Origin: Promerops cafer
Lineage: Eukaryota; Chordata; Aves; Passeriformes; Nectariniidae
Assembly: GCA_013398275.1 (NCBI GenBank)
Contig: VZSE01013216.1
Location: forward strand, 2,439,917-2,503,916
Direction: 5' to 3'
DNA length: 64,000 nucleotides
Within the stretch, counting starts at the first letter, position 1. Every line of letters begins with the position of its first letter. Positions 1-13,800 of the stretch are shown piece after piece. The notes under the pieces were generated by a model. The model saw nothing but the letters and a program-made list of their open reading frames with translations. It was not told the DNA's origin and did not search any database. The position numbers and the translations under genes are program-made.

Positions 1-3000
1 AGTTTGTATTCAGCCTTAATGTATGAAGTACACTTTTAAGCAGATAGTATTCTTACACCTACTGTGAAAACCAAGTGAAATAGGAAATGTCGCTTTGGAA
101 TAAGAAAGCACGTATAAAAATATGTGTGCTTTACAGTGTAGGGTAGTACTACATCAGCTGTTATTCACACTAAAAAAGCTGCCCACTAGGTGGTCCAAAC
201 AACACAAAGACTGTTATTTTTCATAGTGAAACATTATTCTGCAATGTTAGAAAATTATTTTTAATTCTTTGTAAGTTACATTGCAGTCAGCACTAGTTTC
301 TCAGCTTGGTGGTGCTTGGACCTGAAATATAGAGGCCAGTGGGGAAGGGAATGTGACAGGTTTCTGCACTGGTCCATGACCCAGTTAGGAAGCAGTGTTG
401 GTGTTTGCTTAAGGAGGAAGTCTGAATGCAGGCTTAAGCACTAAAGGAAGGACAGGCTGCTTATTTGTCTTGAGGCCTTAGTAGGTGAGGCTCTAGTTCA
501 GTCAAGAGGGGACAGAACACAAAAGGACAAAATGGTTGATATGAATTTGCGTGTTTCTGTATTAATTGAGCAGTCTATTCTCTCATACCTTGTTATCTGG
601 CTCTCTAATAGCACAGGCTGCCTGTTTTTAATAACAGATTGGCAAAGAAAGAATAGAGAAGGAAATTTCCACAAAAATCATGCAAAGACTATACTCTGTA
701 ATTAATACTGAAACAGAAGCCTCTTTTTCACATCAAAAGCCTTCTCACTGGGTCATAGAAAGACTGAGCAGTATGGCCAAACTGCAAGCACAGCAAGTGC
801 ATGCATGTGCTGTGGTTGTATAGAGTCACAGGGGCTGGTTTTACACTGCACAGACATTCCCCTGCGCGCTGCCAGAGCACTGGGGCAAGGCCAGTAACAA
901 TGCCGAGCATTCCCTCCAATGACTCTGCTGTGACACAGTGCCTGGGCAGAGAGTCCAGTCTTTAGTAACAATTAAGCCAGAAGTTAATTATTCTGGTCAT
1001 AATAAAGTACTACTGAAGGAATCAAAATAATATAATCTCCAGAGGCCAGGTAGTGGTATTCCCATAGATGAGATAGACAGTGAGAATGTTTGAAATTATT
1101 AATGAAAACTGAGTGCTTCACAGGGAATTGACCAATGTAACTGCTTCAAAGGTAAATGTGACAGATTTTCTGAGATGCAAAGGAAATACATTTGCAAAAG
1201 GAAAGCTAATAGTATCTCTGCATTGACCAAACAACGACATAATTTTTTATGCTTAGCACAGACATTTTGAACAAGTGAGAAAATACACAGAGTCTCTGGC
1301 TGTGGACATTCTCTCGTGGGGGAACAATGGGACTTATGAATATGTTCTGTTTATGCCTTGCACCCTACACTGCAATGCTGAAACTTTGTGAAAGGTAGGG
1401 AAATTTGCCAGGATTCTACAAGATCTGGAAGTTTAGTCTTCAGTGTTGTCTATAGCCACAGTCTGAGGCAGTGAATAGTCCGTTTCAGTATAGCCTTTGA
1501 TTTTAGATTCTTTAATGTTTTATATTTTCAAAACTAGTGGAAATTAGGGCTTGGCATGTTTCAAGCTGGAGTGCCATTAGTCAGTAACCCATTTTTAATG
1601 TCTTTCTTGCAATATGTATTTTTTAAATGTTGGTAATTTTTTCTCTTTTTTTCTGATAAACCAATCATAAAATGGGATTTGGTGAATGTAGCTGTGCTGG
1701 GTTTGGAGAAACGTATGTAGTGACTGGGTTTTGTACTGATGGAGGACAAGCAGATAATGAAATATGTCAAGTTACTGCTTGATGGGGAGGAAGGCTGCTG
1801 CCCACCTGAGAAAGTACTGTGGACAAGTTTTAGTAGGGGCATTGTGGGCATAGGAGACATTATTCCCAAAATGTTACTCTGTGGTTGTCATCACACAGGT
1901 GATATTTACAGGTTCATCACCCTAAACAGGAAATTTAAAATAATGATGACTTCACTGAAAGTTAGGACTTAACTCCAATTTTAAAGAAGTGATCCATGCT
2001 GAGAAGCATGATCGTGTTAAAATACCCAAGCCAAAAAGAACAGTGGCTTGGATGTTTGGTCTTTGCTTCAGGGTACAGTTTTCTTTGTGCCAGACTTTGT
2101 TATTGAAAATGCTTTAAACTGCCTCAATCTAAAGTACAGTCTTGATTCAGTGTTTTGTTCTTGCAAGTGAAAGGTGCTTAAATATAGAGAAGTTTGTTGC
2201 AGTACATGGTAATTTAACATTGTAGTAGAGTTTTAACTCTGATCTCATTTCATTCCTATTTTTATGTTTTTTGAAAAAAGTTAATGGCTAAGGCAAAGCA
2301 ACAATCAGTAGTGACTTGGAAGTGGGGGCACTTTTTATCCTTGGATTCACAGAAATTCAATATCCCAGCATGACTGTAATAGGTATTATAGTAAAGAACA
2401 GGCAGTATCTCACACAAAATGTGGTATCAAGGTCTGGCTGCCTTTTAACCAAAGATGCCACTTCACTTTGTGCAAGTAGAGAGATATCAATCCATGCCAT
2501 TCAGGTGTTTGGGTAACTCAGCTTCCTGTTTAATTTCATTATAACAAACCTTCCTTTCTAAGTAAAAACAAAACCACTGCTACATGATGTAGTGTGAAAT
2601 ACTGCATGGACTTTTGACTAGTTGTCGCTGGCAGATGGGATGATACTGACACATGAATGCCATTCATCTCGGAATCCTGTATTCAGGAATTTAAAGGAAA
2701 GAATTTGTAGTCTATTTAGAATTACTTTCAGTTGTTTAAACAGGAGTTTCATTTCATCATTTTTAAGCTCTCCACTGAGGCAAATCTTACACTGAGGGAA
2801 TATAAATCATGAAAAACTTGACTGTAGTCAGTAAAATCATAACAGTGAGCAGAATCGAGTCTCTTGGTTATAAAAAATTGGCATGAAAAGTTTTCTACAT
2901 ATCTGGGGTTTAGAGGAGTTTGGGGCAGAATATTTGGTTTTGTTTCAGGTGATTTTTTTGAGTGGGTCAGGCTTGAGTTGGTCATTCTTTTGCAAATAAA

Positions 3001-3520
3001 ATAGCATGATTACAGGACAGTTTGACTGTTACAAGAAACTCTAAAAAGGCCAAGCTAGTGTTCCATAGTATGATCTGATTGTGTTGAGCATGCTGTAGCT
3101 CTGTGTGAGGCCTGAGAGATCTCCATAATATTCTCCTCCATCATACTGCACTGTAACAGACAAATTACTATTAGCCATGTTGCAGCTGAAGGCTCCAGCA
3201 GAGGAGCTGCTGATGTGGTATGTTGTATAATGAATTTCCAATGAAAAGATCCTGCTAGTGTTCTGTGGCTTTTAAACCAAAATCTGACTGGGCGTGTGCA
3301 GGAGAAAAAGTAGCTTCTTTTTATTTTTTCCTGTCACTGGATTACTGATCTCATCACACCTGGGATAAATGCTTTGCGCTTAGTAAATGGAAATCATGTT
3401 TCCAGATCATTCATTTTATCTTGCAAATGTATAACTAAAAATCCTCATAAGAAAATATTTTTTAGGATGTCTCTTGAGACAATAAGCTGGTAATAAAGCT
3501 ATGTCTCAAAGCAATCATTA
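1..3520. other. Inferred MYO3B intronic DNA, no gene seen
   Basis: This is AT-rich DNA with only short chance open frames. No exon with convincing splice sites, RNA gene or repeat family was recognised. I assign it to a MYO3B intron only because the last MYO3B exons lie to the right on the + strand and no other gene intervenes. An unrecognised fast-evolving tail exon could still be hidden here. Confidence 0.5.
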
Positions 3521-4566
3521 TTGTTAAGAATTGCCTGGATGGCTGGGCTCAGAGAGTGGTGGAGAATGGTGCTGCATCCACTTTGTGTCTGGTCACTAGT
3601 GGTGTCCCCCAGGGATAAGTGTTGGGTCCAGTCCTGTTTAATATCTTTATTGGTGATCTAGAAGAGGGGATGGAGCCTACCATGAGCAAATTTGCAGACA
3701 ACACCAAGTCTAATCAGAGTATCAATATGCTGGAGGGTAGGAAAGCCCTGCAGAGGGACCTGGGCCGGCTGGATCGATGGGCCAGACCAACAGCATGAGG
3801 TTCAACATAACCAAGTGCTGGGTCCTGAAAATTGGCCTCAACAGCCCCGTGCAGTGCTACAGGCTGGGGACAGAGTGGCTGGAAAGTGGCCCGGTGGGAA
3901 AGGGCTTGGGGGTGCTGGTCAACAGCAGCTGCAAACAAGCCAGTGCATGCCAAGGTGGCCAAGGAAGCCAGTGGCATCCTGGCCTCTATCAGGAATAATG
4001 TGGCCAACAAGGCCAGGACAATGACTGTCCCCCTGTGCTCGGTACTGCTGAGGTCACACCTCCAGTGCTGTGTCCAGTTCTGGGCCCCTCTGCTCAGAAA
4101 GGACATTGAGGTGCTGGAACAGGTCCAGAGACGGGCAATGAAGCTGCTGAAGGGTGTGGAGCACAAGTCCTATGAGGAGCAGCTGAGGGGATGTTTAGCC
4201 TGGAGAAGAGGAGACTCAGGGGGACCTTATCACTCCCTACAACTTGCTAGAAGGAGGGTGTAGCCAGGTGAGGGTTGGCCTCTTCTCCCACGTAACCAGA
4301 GACAGGACAAGAGGTCATAGTTTTAAGCTGTGCCAGTGAAGGTTTATGTTGGACATTACGAAGAATTTCTTCACAGAAAGGCTGATTAAACATTGGAATG
4401 GACTGCCCGGGGAGGTGGTGGAGTCACTGTCCCTGGAGGTGTTTAAGGAAAGACTGAACACGGCACTCAGTGCCATGGTTTAGTTGACAAGGTGGTGTTC
4501 AGTCATAAGTTGGACTCAATGATCTCAGAGATCTTTTCCAACCTAGTTGATTCTGTGATTGTTTCT
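3521..4566 (+). mobile_element. CR1 LINE, 5'-truncated, inactive (about 1 kb)
   Basis: This is the longest CR1 copy in the window. It begins inside the ORF2 reverse transcriptase. The GVPQG motif near 3605 is followed by an in-frame stop where VLGPVLFNIF should continue directly. The catalytic (Y/F)ADD motif near 3690 reads FADNT, so the active site is lost. Further on the frame is broken, but RT C-terminal blocks such as VLEQVQRRAMKLLKG (about 4110-4155) remain. The 3' end carries the standard CR1 untranslated tail (aggtggtggagtcactgtcc, then the GATTCTGTGATT-type terminus). CR1 has no poly-A tail and integrates 5'-truncated, as here. The small open frames in it are decayed CR1 ORF2, not host genes. 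Confidence 0.93.
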
Positions 4567-7500
4567 ATCATTATAGGAAGGGGTAATCACCTTTCTAGGC
4601 TTGCAAGGCTGCATAGTTATGCAGATGGATGCTTTTGGTAAGCCTGGTACTGAGCATTGCATTGCACATGGTGGGACCCTGCAGGAGGCCCCAGGAGGAA
4701 CCATCACCTCCCACCCTGTGGAAACTCTGAATTTTTGCTTTCTGGAATTGTACAGAAGCCTTTCAGCTCCACTAGCCATTGGGGTGAGAAACAGTACCTC
4801 ATTTTCAGGATTTCAGTTCTTTACCATATAATTCAGTGTGAATTTAGAAAATCTGACTGCAAACTAAGTGACATCAGTTGCACTTCTCTCGGCCTTATGT
4901 AAATTTTTCAGCTGAGACTTGCAGTGATGATGTTTGCATTCTGAACTGATTCACACATCAATGGTTTCTGTTAAATCTTTTGCTACTCTGTAATGGCATG
5001 ATATGCAGCCTGAATTTTGCAAAAGTATCAGACCAACAAATCTGAAAAGAAATTGGACTGTTCATAAATTTTTCTTTACTGCACAGCTTCTTAATTGTTT
5101 TTTTTCCCCTCCAACAGGCAAAGACACAAACAGTGGCAAGTGATAAATACAAGCTTTGATTTGTTAAACACATGTTAGCTCTATGTTTAGCCCTAGGCAG
5201 TGAATTTCATTATAGGCTGGTTTACTTCTGGATTGGTTATTGTGATTCTTTCCAATGCGAAAAGATTTGACCTGCAGCCATGACTGATTAATATCAGAGG
5301 TGAGAGATAAAATAAGATGCAAGTAAACTGCACAGATAAATTGCAATAGGCTTCTCCAGAGAAAATTCAGTAGTTGTTCTATGTAAAACAAGTTGAAATA
5401 TCTGCATTGCAATAAAAACAGATTGCAGAACTCTCTCATTGAAATATCAAAAAATATAGCAAGAAATCCAAGAAACTTAATGAATATGAATAATAAATAC
5501 ATGATAATGCTGTAGGTTTGAATAGGTATTCAGTTTCTCCTCTTAACACGTAATGTCCACTGATCCAAGCTGCTGTTCACCTGCTCTTTGTTTTCATTTT
5601 CTATCCACAACATACAGGTTTGTTTGAACACTTCTTTTTGTTATATCTTTGTTGGTAGTTAAGTTTTTCATCATGCAGCACTTCACTGTCCTGTTGTTAT
5701 TGTTTGAAAATTTTTTTAGGTATTCCCTATCAGGCTTATTTTTGTTATTTTGCCACAGTTAGTAGTGCTCTGAATCAGCAGCATATCTCAGATAACTGAT
5801 GTACTCTGGAATGTAGTGTGGTTCCTAATTCATTACTCTTCTGCTTCTAAATATGATATGAAATATTAATTGGAAGCACATGGACATCAAGAGACACTAT
5901 TTTATCTAAGTAAACTTTGTTAAAGTAAGCACAGTAGGTACAAAGCTTTGAGAGTGCACACAAAGAAAAAATAACTCTAATAATATTTTCACAGTGGCTT
6001 TTTTTTTTTTTTGCAAACTGCAGCATTTTAAAACTTTTTTTTACATCAGAAAACTTCAGATAATTTCTTTGTTTCTGGGTATTTTTTAAGAAAAAGGCTA
6101 AGACCATTAATTGTTTGCTTTTATAGAGCTATGGTTCAATCTGCTAGCTGTAGGTTACCAAACAGTTTCTCAGTGTTTGCTGGTATTTAAAAATCTGAAT
6201 TCATTCTAATGAATTCCCCACAGCTGAGTAGTAATAGCTGGATTTCAGAACATATTTCTAGAAGACACTATATGCTTTCACAAATTATTTTGATAGCTCT
6301 TCATAGATACTGTGAAGAGATAACAAGCTGGTAAAAGCAGTAACATAATTAATGTGGTGCAGAATGTTACATGAGGTGTGTGTGATAGTTCAGAAAGTAC
6401 TCTAACAAATTAACTTCTTATGTATTTTGTACGGGTTTGGATTTTTTTCCTCTGCTTTAAATTTGAGTTGTTAGTCTAGTGGGTTGTGATTAGGTGCCGA
6501 AAATCATATACAGCTCAGTAGAAGCCCAAACCATGGCATATAATTTGCATGGTTGATCAATGCAAATGAAAAAAAAATCCAAAACATCTCTGACAAGTAA
6601 AGGGTAGATACTGAGGACAAAATGTTTGCAACCACATATGTGAAGATGTAGATACTACAAATTACTCAGATACAGTTTGAAAAATAGGTATTCCATTCAC
6701 TAAATCATGAACTGGTTCTGAGGCATTTAGGTGGAAAAAAATTGCCTTACATGACTTATTCATTAGCTCTGCTCTTGACAATGATTGTATTACTTGGCTG
6801 TCCATCATTACTTCTCTCTACTCACTAGAAGTATTTTGTATTTCAGTTCTCTCACGGATAAGCTCAGAGGATTCTAGTGATTAAGCTGAGTAAAGCAATA
6901 GCCAATACTAGCTTGTTGCAGTAATTGTGAGCTTTACAGAGCTCCCTTCTGACCCCAGGCAAGGATAATCTTCCTTGCCTATGGAGAGAATTACAGGAAG
7001 AAGTTGTGCTCAAGTGTTGGCAGTACAGTAGAAAAATAATGCCACACCCACACCTTCCCTGCGTATAACACCTTTCCCCCAAGGGAAGGTCAGAGTACCA
7101 AAATCACAGAAGTATTGTTACTGCTGCCAGTGGGAAAAAGAGGAGCTACTTTCCTCTGTGTGGTCAGGCAGGCAACAAGCATATCTTAGTTGTAACACAA
7201 CATGTATAAAAGAAGTGTTTTAGGAATTCTAATATTTCTTTTCCTAAAAATTCCTTCTTTTCCTAAAATTCCTCAGTACCTGTTCTTTGTCTTTAAGGTT
7301 TGTCCTGCCTTGTACATGTGAAAACATAGGCAATGAACAATGAGATGCAAGAAGCACAGCTATGTGATTACTAAGTATTGCCTCTTGCTTGTTGGGTTGG
7401 TCTGCCCTACCAGGCTAAGTCTGACAGGGAGAATGCAGACATGAATAACAAGCTGAATAGCAGCAAGAATATCCATGAAGATTTGATTGTCTTTAATATC

Positions 7501-10146
7501 TCCTTCTTCATCTGACTCTTACATTTTGATGGGAATCAAATATAGATGATGCGTGTGATTGCCTTGTACTAAAAAGTTGGAAAGCTGTACTGGCTCTTTA
7601 CCTTCAGTTTCAGCTAGTTTTTGTCCTTACAGGCTAGAAAGAACGTCTTCAACTCTTTGTCTGTGGCTTTGTGAGTGTAGTGCTATTCTTGGGACTCAGT
7701 CTCACCAATGTGCTTATGTTGCCTCCTGCACACACACAAAAGTTACATTCAAAATAGGGAAAAAATATTTCATTGTTCCAGCCTCTTTTTGTAGTAGTGG
7801 GATTTCCAAACACCAGAAATGCCCTGCAGCAGAGTGGTGCAATTGTTTTTTCTACATTCTTTTAATGCTGTTCTTTACTGCCTATTCTTACGTAGTCACG
7901 ATAAAGAGCATGACTATCAAATGAATAACAGCAAGCTTGTCCGTTTTAAAGGGCTTATTTGGGGGAAGAAAAGAAAAGTAAGTTTGCTGCAGCTCTAAAA
8001 AAAAAGAGAGCTAATTTTAGTAGCAGCACAGGTAGGAGTATTTTCAAAAATTAAGAACAACTAGGTGCTATAGTTAAAAATTGGTAAAAGAGATACTTGT
8101 GTAACAAAAATCTTTAACCTGTTGATTTGTTTTCAGAGACAGGTGAATATTTATGGAGTTCAGGTCTGCATACTGTCTTGCCTAATGTCCCAAAAGGGCA
8201 CAGGAACAAGATTCCAATTTGGGCTAAAACCCTCATATTTTGCTCATGAGACTTTGAGACTAAGTGATATCAATTTCTTTCATCTCTTGTAGTTCATGTG
8301 CTTCCAATTAATATTTCGTTCATAAGAAACTGATAAATTGGAAGTTCTTAATCTCCTCACAAGGATTTGCTCCTTGCAGTGGTATTCAGAACAGCTGTAA
8401 GTTCAAGTCTATAGTATATATCAGTTTTCTCACTGCATATCCAGGCTCATGCTTTGTGCCTTTTGATCATTGATTTAGGGCCCAGGAAGCGTAAATTCCT
8501 CAGCTTCATGTCCAAAGGAGCTTAACTGCTTTAGAAAAATGAAATTTTGCGTGACTATATTTAAATACTCTTATTTGTAAACCATAGTCTACTTTAAAAC
8601 ATTCCCTGGGAAGAACGTAGCCATCAGACAGTCACAGGCAGACATGTCTCAGGGCATTGCAAATGAAATAGGATTTTCATTATTGTCTTTCATCATCATA
8701 AGCAACTTACAACCTAAAACTTTCAAAATCAGAGATTGACTACATGGTAGTAGCATGCCACACAAGCTAATCATTGACACATATAGAAGAAAATCACTGC
8801 TAATTCACAGAACTCCCTCTTTTTGTCCCACCCACAAAATAAATATGCACAGTCAAAAAGCGTCTGCCAATTTTCTGCTTAAATTCTGTAACTTGTTTGT
8901 GGAATTGTAGTCACTTGTGGTGTGGCTTGCAAGGGAAAAGAAAAAGAGAGAGAAAAAAAGAGGAACAAATCTAATATTTCTTTTGAAAGAGATTATAACA
9001 GTAAGGCAGAAAATGCTGACCATGGTAGGTTAAACCATGCAGAACTTCACATGTAGGGAAACTGTGTGACAGACATGGACAGACATGGAATTAAAACCAA
9101 GCCAGAAGTGGAGTGTAGAGGGAATATGCCATCAAAGAGGAAAACCTGTGCAGACAAGCATGATAGAGAAAGGAGAAAGAAGCGAATGAGATGAAAAACA
9201 AAAAAGATACTGTTCAATTTCAGTAAGAACAGAAGGCTTGGTGGCTTTGGCAGTGAAATGTCCTGTTGCTTTCTGTAGCATTTTTTTGCTCATATCTAGT
9301 TGCTCAAATTTTTCAGGGAAAAGTGTAATTCTAGTTTAGAGCATTCAAAAGGAGAATTACAATTCGTTCTCTGTTTTAAAAGGTAAAATCTTTTTGGATG
9401 GCAATACTTACCAATCCATTTTCTTCACAGTACTGCCTGTAGTATTGCATCACTAGTTTGCAACACTTTATATCATTATTTGCAACATAGTTTTTTGTTA
9501 TGCTTAGGAAGCCTGTATCTCTGGAGGGGTAGAGCATTAATTGGTCCAAAATCATTGAAAATAAAGACAAGACCAGATGAAATAAGGGAAATTTTCCCTT
9601 GTGTAATACCAACCTTTTCTTCAGTGACCCTTTTTTATTTTCTGTTTATGAACTTTGGAAGCTAACCAAACCAACCAAACAAAAAAAAGATAACAAAGGA
9701 TGTAAATACCTAACATCACTTCAGGAGAAGAGACAAGGTAAAACACAGTACTCCAGATAGTACAGTGACTTACACAATTAATTCAGCCTTAAAACAAGAT
9801 TCCAGAAGTTAACTGAGACAGGAGGAATTGAGATTACCACTGCTGCATTTCTAGGACTTACAGTCTTACATTCTGTATTTCACTATCACATCCATTGCGG
9901 CTGTACAACCATGATGTTTTTGTCTTTGCAGACAAGGACTGAAGACATTTTCAGTTTTATTTCCTAATGTTATTTTTAATTCCTCTGTTTGTGCCCATCT
10001 CCATATTCAGTGTTGGACCTAAGCAAAAGCTTTACATTTTTAAATTTAGTGATGTTTAGTGTTAGGCCTAAATTCATTAATCATTAATTCATTATGACCT
10101 ATGACTAAACCTATGACTTTATGACTCTTAACCTTTGAGAAGTTTT
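4567..10146. other. Inferred MYO3B intronic DNA, no gene seen
   Basis: This is AT-rich sequence with short homopolymers, for example a T run near 6000. A strong polypyrimidine-AG is present at about 5117, but the following frames stop quickly and no good donor follows, so I do not call an exon. No repeat family was recognised. Confidence 0.45.
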
Positions 10147-10818
10147 GAGGATTGGAGGGTTGAGGATTTTCACGGATGAAAAGCTGAACATCAGCCAACA
10201 GTGTGTGCTTGCAGCCCAGAAGGCATGGCTCCATCAAAAGAGGAGTGGCCAGCAGGTCAAGGAAGGGGCTTTTTCTCTTCTACTCTGCTCTCATGAGACC
10301 CCACTTGGAGTGCTCTGTTCAGCTCTGGTGTCCTCAGCACAAGAAAGACATGGACATGTTGGTGTGAGTCCATAGGTGGCCATAAAGGTGGTGAGAGGGC
10401 TGGAGTGCCTCTTCTATTAAGACAGTCTGAGAGAGCTGGGGTTATTAATCCTGAAAAGAGAAGGCTTCAGGAAAACCTCATTGCAGCCTTCCAGTACCTT
10501 AAGAAGGCTTGTGAAAAAGAGGGAGAGCAACTTTTTGCATGGGCAGATAGCAATAGGATAAGGGGGAGCCATTTTAAACTAAAAGAGGACCAATTTAGAT
10601 TAGAAGTTAGGAAGTTTTTACTCAGAGTGTGGCGAGGCACTGAACAGTCTGCTCAGAGAAGTTTTGGGTGTCCCATCCCTGGGAGTGTTCAAGGTCAGGT
10701 TGCACGGGGTCCTGAGCAATCTGGTCTAACGGGTGACATCCCTGCCAATGGCAGAAGATTGTAACTAGGTCATTTTTAGGATTCCTTCCAGCCCAAGCTT
10801 TCTATGATTCTGTCTTTC
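10147..10818 (+). mobile_element. CR1 LINE 3' fragment
   Basis: This is a decayed CR1 3' portion. It begins in the ORF2 C-terminal region (ISQQCVLAAQKAWLHQK-like, then a segment matching RPHLEYCVQLW-type text in a shifted frame). It passes through GVINPEKRRLQENLIAAFQYL (CR1 consensus: lfsLEKRrLrgdLIAaFQYL) and ends with the untranslated tail including 'gggtgtcccatccctgg' and the CTATGATTCTGT terminus. Several frameshifts are present, so it is non-functional. Confidence 0.9.
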
Positions 10819-13800
10819 TACCTTTCCAAATGTAATGGAATGTTGACAAGAGCTTTAAATCAAATTCACACTCTTCTAGAGCTACTTGTGGTAGCTTATT
10901 GATGTCTTATGATTATGCAGGGTCATCCACAGCAGAGCATGATGTGCCTTTTTTTCTGGACATAATTCTTTAAATGTAACAGCTTTTGGCTCTATTGGTA
11001 GTTGCTTCTGAGAACCAGAACCAGATTTATTATTTGAGTTGACAATTTAAGATCAATATTTAAGGTCAGCCTTTACCAGTGGGTTATCAAGATCTTTTAT
11101 CCCTTGTTGCTGAATGAGTAAGTGTGTCCTAGATTGGTCTCTGGGTAAAGCCTGTAGCTAGCGAATAATACAAGAAAAAACTTTCTGGGAAAGAAACTTT
11201 CTTTGTGTTCTTGTTTATGCTCTGTTAAAAAATAAAATAAAATTAGTGGAAGATGACATACATATTCCCTCAATACTGTCAAATAAATTCTGCAAATAAG
11301 AAATCCCAGCAATAAGAACACCATTGTCTGCCTTTACATTTGTAGTTGCTTTACTGTAGTCAGAAAAAGCCAAACTCAGGAAGTACATATGATCTGTAAG
11401 AGAGCTGAGTTTAACTGTAAAGGAGTTAGAGGTGTGTCTGCCATATGCTTTGCAAGCCAACTGGAAAATTGCAGGTGCTGAGTTGATGCAGGAAAATGTC
11501 TCTCATAACCTCAGAAAAGGTACAGTGGAAGAAGATGTCCCTGTATCTGCAGAGCTTGCTCCAGTTCAACATCAACTGAAAATGGGAAAGACTAGAGGGT
11601 ATGGGAGAAAGATTATTCCTGAAGGACTGCAGCCCTTTATCCTGGTGGCTTTTGTTCAGGTTTGTGCTGCCCTGCCTTAGAATGATTCCTATCCTGGGAC
11701 AAATAGGAACAAAGAAACAGAGCTGGCACTGCATGCAGTGAGCAGATCCTCTGTGCTAGGGGTGTTCTTCTCTGAATAGGCCTCAGGGAAACTGTAAATT
11801 GGGCCTATTATGCTCAGCATCATCGTGCATCTTGATGCTACACCATGAACAAGCATGGCTGGTCTGTAAATCTAGCCCATTGTGTCTGGATTACATTTGT
11901 TAAACTAATGCTTGGGGTTTTGTCTGGCTTTGTTCATACCAATACCGGAACATTGAGTAAGAACAGCAAATCAGAAACAAAAAACACAAGTGTTTTAAAA
12001 TATTGCTCCCACAGATTTGAGCCCCAAGTATGTTTTATATAAACCTTTTGAATTGTGGCTGGATTTTTGACCATATTGTTTCCCCTGAAGGATCTTCTGA
12101 AACAAAAACAAACTGAGCAAAACAAGTTTTGGTGGGATGGGCCTGTGCTTGTTTTCATGTAAGCTGATGACAAAGCTCAGAGCAGGAAGACAGCAGTGTG
12201 CTGGAATCTGGTGTACATTGTGTTCTGCATATTCCCAGCTGACTTGCCAGGAGTGATCTAGAACTGAAACAAGAATCCATTTTCACTAGGGCACAGGAAA
12301 AGAAGTCATCCTTAATCTAAAACAATTCAGCTGTTTTAAAACAATAGACTTGGTTAACACGATATCCTGCTTGTGGCTTCTTCTCATATGAATGTGTGGC
12401 CTGTGATAGGATAGGAAGGTGAGCGCTTGTGAGAACTATCCTCTCTCTGGTATGGCCCATGAAAGTAGTTAATATTCTAGCACTATGCCCTCTGTGCTTC
12501 AGTGTGGGTGTATAATTTCACAAAGGAGATGAGGAAGTGATTGGCTTTAGCATGAAGCTGTTCCCAATGGAATTCCAAGATTATATTTATGTGAGTGTGC
12601 CACGCATCATGGGATGGCAGTGAAGGAGGCCGAAAGCTTCCACATACTAGTGATGAAAAAAAATGGAAGGTGAGGAACATTTTGCTTGTAATAGCTGTTT
12701 GAATTTATTTTCATGGGGTCAGTTCCATGAAATACTGTAATGCAGTTTCTGTAGATGCTATATCATTGAGCAAAGTAAGTCTGCGACCTGAAACAGAGGT
12801 GAAAGTAGAGTCCTACTGTGTAGTGTTGTGCTTAAGTTTCAAGAAAGGAGACTGGGTAAAAGTGATACAGATTGTTACTGGTATTGCTTGTCAGACTTTT
12901 TATTTAGCTTCAAATTTGAAAGAGCTACTCCTTTATTTCTAAACCTTCACATTTGCATCCCTTTGATATGAAATACATGTGAACTAACTAGAGAACAGAG
13001 CTGTGAGTTCAGTAGCCAAGAGATCCTTGATTTATTAACATAGAATTTCACAGGCTCGTGTGCAACATCTCCTTGTTCTGCGTATGACAAATGCAGCAGT
13101 CAGAAGCAGAGGTTCATCACAAAGGTCCCAGTACTTCAGGGTGTGGCAATGGTTATCCACACATCTTGTTTAGCGTTACAACAATCATTGCCTAAGGCCA
13201 TTCAATTTCAAAAAGAGAATGAAATCTGGATTCTAAGTAGCTGCTTAGAATTAAATGTTTATAGTACAACTTGAAAAGTAAATGGGTTGAACAGTATAGA
13301 CAATATAGCATGGCTGTGAACAGACTTTCCTATTTGATAAGTTTCTTGTTTAAGACAAAGATAATATATATCTGTGTTGTGAAACAGTAATGAGCAGTAA
13401 TTGTGATTTTAGGACATAAAGCATTTATACTGCAATAACTAACTGCTGCATTGTCCCCTACAGTGTCATTAAGACACTTAAAGGCGAAATTTAAATTACT
13501 TCTAAGACATTCTATTACGTAGTTACTCTAAACACAGTTGGGGTTATACAGTTGCTGCTTCGATTGCTAATACCTTACTAATTATGCCTTTGCAAGTAAC
13601 TGTGAGAAAACAATTTAGTTGGATAGGAATTCCAAAATAATGTTTGTGGTGCTTATCAGACTCCTGCAAATTTAAGAACTCTGATGTGCCTTCTTTTTGG
13701 TGTACGTGTATGACTATGTCCTGCGGATTGATGTGAAAAATGTTGTATTTTTAGTGTAGTCTTTTGCAAGATGGCATCTGAAAAAAGAAGTCTGCACTGA

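Noticed and set aside
3692..4263. Several open frames of 70-150 codons on both strands
   Set aside because: They are fragments of CR1 ORF2 and its shadow frames, with a broken catalytic motif and frameshifts.
10405..10764. 119-codon open frame
   Set aside because: It is the C-terminal remnant and untranslated end of a CR1 copy.
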